A program made the translations under genes and the position numbers. Below are positions 61,765-63,438 of a stretch of 63,438 bases of DNA, piece after piece. Positions within the stretch are counted from its first letter, which is position 1. Every line of letters starts with the position of its first letter. This DNA is from an uncultured Bacteroidales bacterium (lineage in GTDB: Bacteria > Bacteroidota > Bacteroidia > Bacteroidales > UBA932): assembly GCA_905235445.1 (NCBI GenBank), contig CAJOLJ010000005.1, positions 1 to 63,438 on the forward strand, written 5' to 3'. Under the pieces are notes generated by a model. That model did not search any database, was not told the DNA's origin, and worked only from the letters and a program-made list of their open reading frames with translations.

Positions 61765-61793
61765 ACGCTCCCGAGGAATTCCCCTGGGAGCGT
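61765..61793 (-). terminator. queF terminator
   Basis: ACGCTCCC (61765-61772) pairs perfectly with GGGAGCGT (61786-61793), followed on the minus strand by ATTTCTTT. Placed 32 bases after the queF stop. Confidence 0.7.
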
Positions 61794-61825
61794 AAAAGAC
61801 TTAAGGACGGTCAGGACACCTTCTT

Positions 61826-62287
61826 CTACTCGTGGGTCTCGAACCGTTTCTCGGCGAGGGCCTCCCACTTGGTTCCGGGACGTCCGTAATTGGCGTAGGG
61901 GTAGATGCTTATGCCACCCCGTGGAGTGAAGAAACCTGTCACCTCGATGTACTTGGGGTCCATCAGTTTCACCAGGTCCTTCATGATAGTGTTCACGCAG
62001 TCCTCATGGAAGTCGCCGTGGCTTCTGAAACTGAACAGGTACAGCTTCAGGCTCTTGCTTTCCACCATCCTGCGGTCGGGGACATAGCTTATGCGTATTT
62101 CCGCGAAGTCGGGCTGTCCCGTGATGGGACAGAGCGAAGTGAACTCGGGGCAGTTGAACCTGACCCAGTAGTCATTATCCGGATGAAGGTTCTCGAAGGT
62201 CTCCAGGACCTCGGGTGCATAGTCGTCCCTGTAGACAACCTTTTTCCCGAGGGCATGCAGGGAGTCGTTTTTCCTGTCGTTGGACAT
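61826..62287 (-). CDS. queF: NADPH-dependent preQ0 reductase
   Basis: The 153-residue enzyme reduces preQ0 to preQ1 for queuosine. It is the short (YkvM-like) form. The active Cys is in [15 protein letters not shown], and the substrate Glu segment [20 protein letters not shown] follows. It follows prfA by about 50 bases on the minus strand. No preQ1 riboswitch was seen in that gap. Confidence 0.95.
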   Translation of the reverse strand: MSNDRKNDSLHALGKKVVYRDDYAPEVLETFENLHPDNDYWVRFNCPEFTSLCPITGQPDFAEIRISYVPDRRMVESKSLKLYLFSFRSHGDFHEDCVNTIMKDLVKLMDPKYIEVTGFFTPRGGISIYPYANYGRPGTKWEALAEKRFETHE

Positions 62288-62340
62288 GATAGCAGTGATA
62301 ATAGAGAGAGATTGACGTTTGACTATTTAACTGTAGGGGA

Positions 62341-63435
62341 CTACTCGCCGGCTTCCTTCAGGCGCTCGGCGTTCTCAGCTATGGTCAGCTGGTCGATGCA
62401 CTCCTGGATGTCACCGTCCATGAAAACGGGAAGGTTGTACATGGTCCAGTTGATGCGGTGGTCGGTGACTCGGGACTGGGGGTAGTTGTAGGTACGGATC
62501 TTCGCTGAACGGTCACCCGTGGATACCATGGTCTTGCGCTTGGCGGCGATCCCGTCCAGGTACTTCTGGTGCTCCATGTTGTAGAGCCTGGTACGCAGTT
62601 CCTCCATGGCGCGGTCGAGGTTCTTGAGCTGGGAGCGCTCCTCCTGGCACTGGACCACGATCCCGGAAGGGATGTGAGTGAGGCGCACTGCCGAGTAGGT
62701 CGTGTTCACGCCCTGTCCCCCGGGACCGGAGGAACAGAAGAGGTCCTTCCTTATGTCGTTTGGGTTCAGTTCGATGTCGAACTCTCCCGCCTCGGTGAAT
62801 ACTGCCACTGAGGCGGCGGAAGTCTGGATCCTGCCCTGGGTCTCCGTCTGGGGGACCCTCTGGACACGGTGCACCCCGGACTCGTATTTGATGATGCCAT
62901 AGACACCGTCATTGGAGCTGGAGAGCTTGAAGACGATCTGCTTGTAGCCTCCTGATGTGCCGGGAGCCTGGTCGGTGACCTCCAGTTTCCAGCCCCTTCT
63001 CTCGGCGAACTTCGAGTACATGCGGAAGAGGTCGCCTGCGAAGATGGCCGCCTCGTCACCTCCGGTGCCGCCACGGATCTCGACCATGGCGTTCTTGGAG
63101 TCGTCGGGGTCTGCAGGAATGAGGAGCAGCTTGATGTCCTGCTCCATCTGGGGGATTGCGGGCTCCAGCTCGGCGATTTCATCGCGGGCCATCTCCCTGA
63201 GGTCCTCGTCCTTCTCGTTCATGAGGATGTCCTTTGCGGCGGCCAGCTCCTCGACCATCTGCTTGTAGTGGAGGCCCGCCTCTATGATAGGTTTGAGTTC
63301 CTTGTAGTCCTTGTTCAGCTGGACGTACTTCTTCATGTCGGACATGACGGAAGGGTCGGAGAGCTGTTCCTGCAGGGCCTGGAACTTGCCCTGGAGGCTA
63401 AGTACTTTTTCAAGGAGTGTATTATTGTCTGCCAT
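62341..63435 (-). CDS. prfA: Peptide chain release factor 1
   Basis: The 364-residue RF1 reads UAA and UAG. It has the GGQ motif (SSGPGGQGVNTTYSAVR) that triggers hydrolysis, and the codon-reading PQT at VPQTETQGRIQTS. The N-terminal coiled coil (LLEKVLSLQGKFQALQEQLS) is present. The ATG is complete at 63433-63435, three bases before the right edge of the window, so its promoter is outside. Confidence 0.96.
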   Translation of the reverse strand: MADNNTLLEKVLSLQGKFQALQEQLSDPSVMSDMKKYVQLNKDYKELKPIIEAGLHYKQMVEELAAAKDILMNEKDEDLREMARDEIAELEPAIPQMEQDIKLLLIPADPDDSKNAMVEIRGGTGGDEAAIFAGDLFRMYSKFAERRGWKLEVTDQAPGTSGGYKQIVFKLSSSNDGVYGIIKYESGVHRVQRVPQTETQGRIQTSAASVAVFTEAGEFDIELNPNDIRKDLFCSSGPGGQGVNTTYSAVRLTHIPSGIVVQCQEERSQLKNLDRAMEELRTRLYNMEHQKYLDGIAAKRKTMVSTGDRSAKIRTYNYPQSRVTDHRINWTMYNLPVFMDGDIQECIDQLTIAENAERLKEAGE

Positions 63436-63438
63436 ATG

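Noticed and set aside
62288..62340. preQ1 riboswitch upstream of queF
   Set aside because: The 53-base gap after prfA has no hairpin plus A-rich tail of the preQ1 type.
1..63438. tRNA, rRNA and CRISPR elements
   Set aside because: No T-loop (GGTTCGAnTCC) pair in a tRNA context, no rRNA landmarks and no repeat-spacer array were seen.

Overview
The window is chromosomal DNA of an unnamed member of the Bacteroidetes, most likely order Bacteroidales. Three things support this. Several promoters fit the Bacteroidetes form TTg-N19-TAnnTTTG and lack an E. coli type -35/-10. The gene families are characteristic: FimA/Mfa-type fimbriae with DUF3575 and DUF3868 partners, C10 streptopain-like and C11 clostripain-like proteases, a GH97 enzyme, and membrane TPR-LuxR regulators. 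Start codons are often preceded by A-rich leaders instead of strong Shine-Dalgarno sites. No tRNA, rRNA, CRISPR array or intact transposase was recognised.

Layout. 1-0.75 kb: accessory scar with the start of an AAA-ATPase-like gene, a decayed IscB-like (RRXRR/RuvC-I) relic and, upstream of the relic, a hairpin-rich stretch placed like an omega (HEARO) RNA; all read on the minus strand. 0.8-6.8 kb: five-gene fimbrial operon (minus). 6.9-10.1 kb: ssb-like gene with a strong promoter and a roughly 370-nt structured leader, two sharp palindromes, then an M3 peptidase. 10.1-16.3 kb: nucleoside-type MFS transporter, then an envelope cluster (OmpA/zinc ribbon, DUF4412-like, lipoprotein) bounded by two LuxR-type regulators that share an unusual recognition helix. 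16.5-19 kb: TonB receptor plus secreted HMA protein, probably for a metal. 19-30.4 kb: mostly housekeeping (Lol-type permease, rbfA, tyrS, tpiA, pth, rplY) with an M6 protease, a tiny histone H1-like gene and an Ig-like (Big2) lipoprotein. 30.5-37.2 kb: EcsC/TerB protein, C11 and C10 cysteine proteases and DPP III. 37.2-42.4 kb: xerD, tdk, an acidic protein with an AT-hook-like motif, rsmI, recA and two tandem tiny paralogues. 42.9-54.7 kb: a tightly packed plus-strand run rlmN-patatin-recX-GH97-(FGE/sialidase)-umuD-GNAT-like facing a minus-strand umuC-AlkZ-related pair. 54.8-63.4 kb: purC, a LysR regulator, an M49-like protein with a mutated zinc motif, an AspT/YidE transporter, pgi, queF and prfA.

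How the parts may work together. DNA repair genes (recA, recX, umuD, umuC, AlkZ-related, ssb) recur across the window. The fimbrial operon needs lipoprotein export and surface proteolysis, and the window carries a LolC/E-type permease and surface-type proteases. The envelope cluster between the two LuxR proteins looks like a self-contained regulated unit. The candidates most worth following are the IscB/omega-RNA relic, the structured ssb leader with its 22-bp palindrome, the paired LuxR proteins, the tandem micro-proteins before recA, the palindromic segments inside coding sequences, and the M49 protein with Arg in place of the first zinc His.
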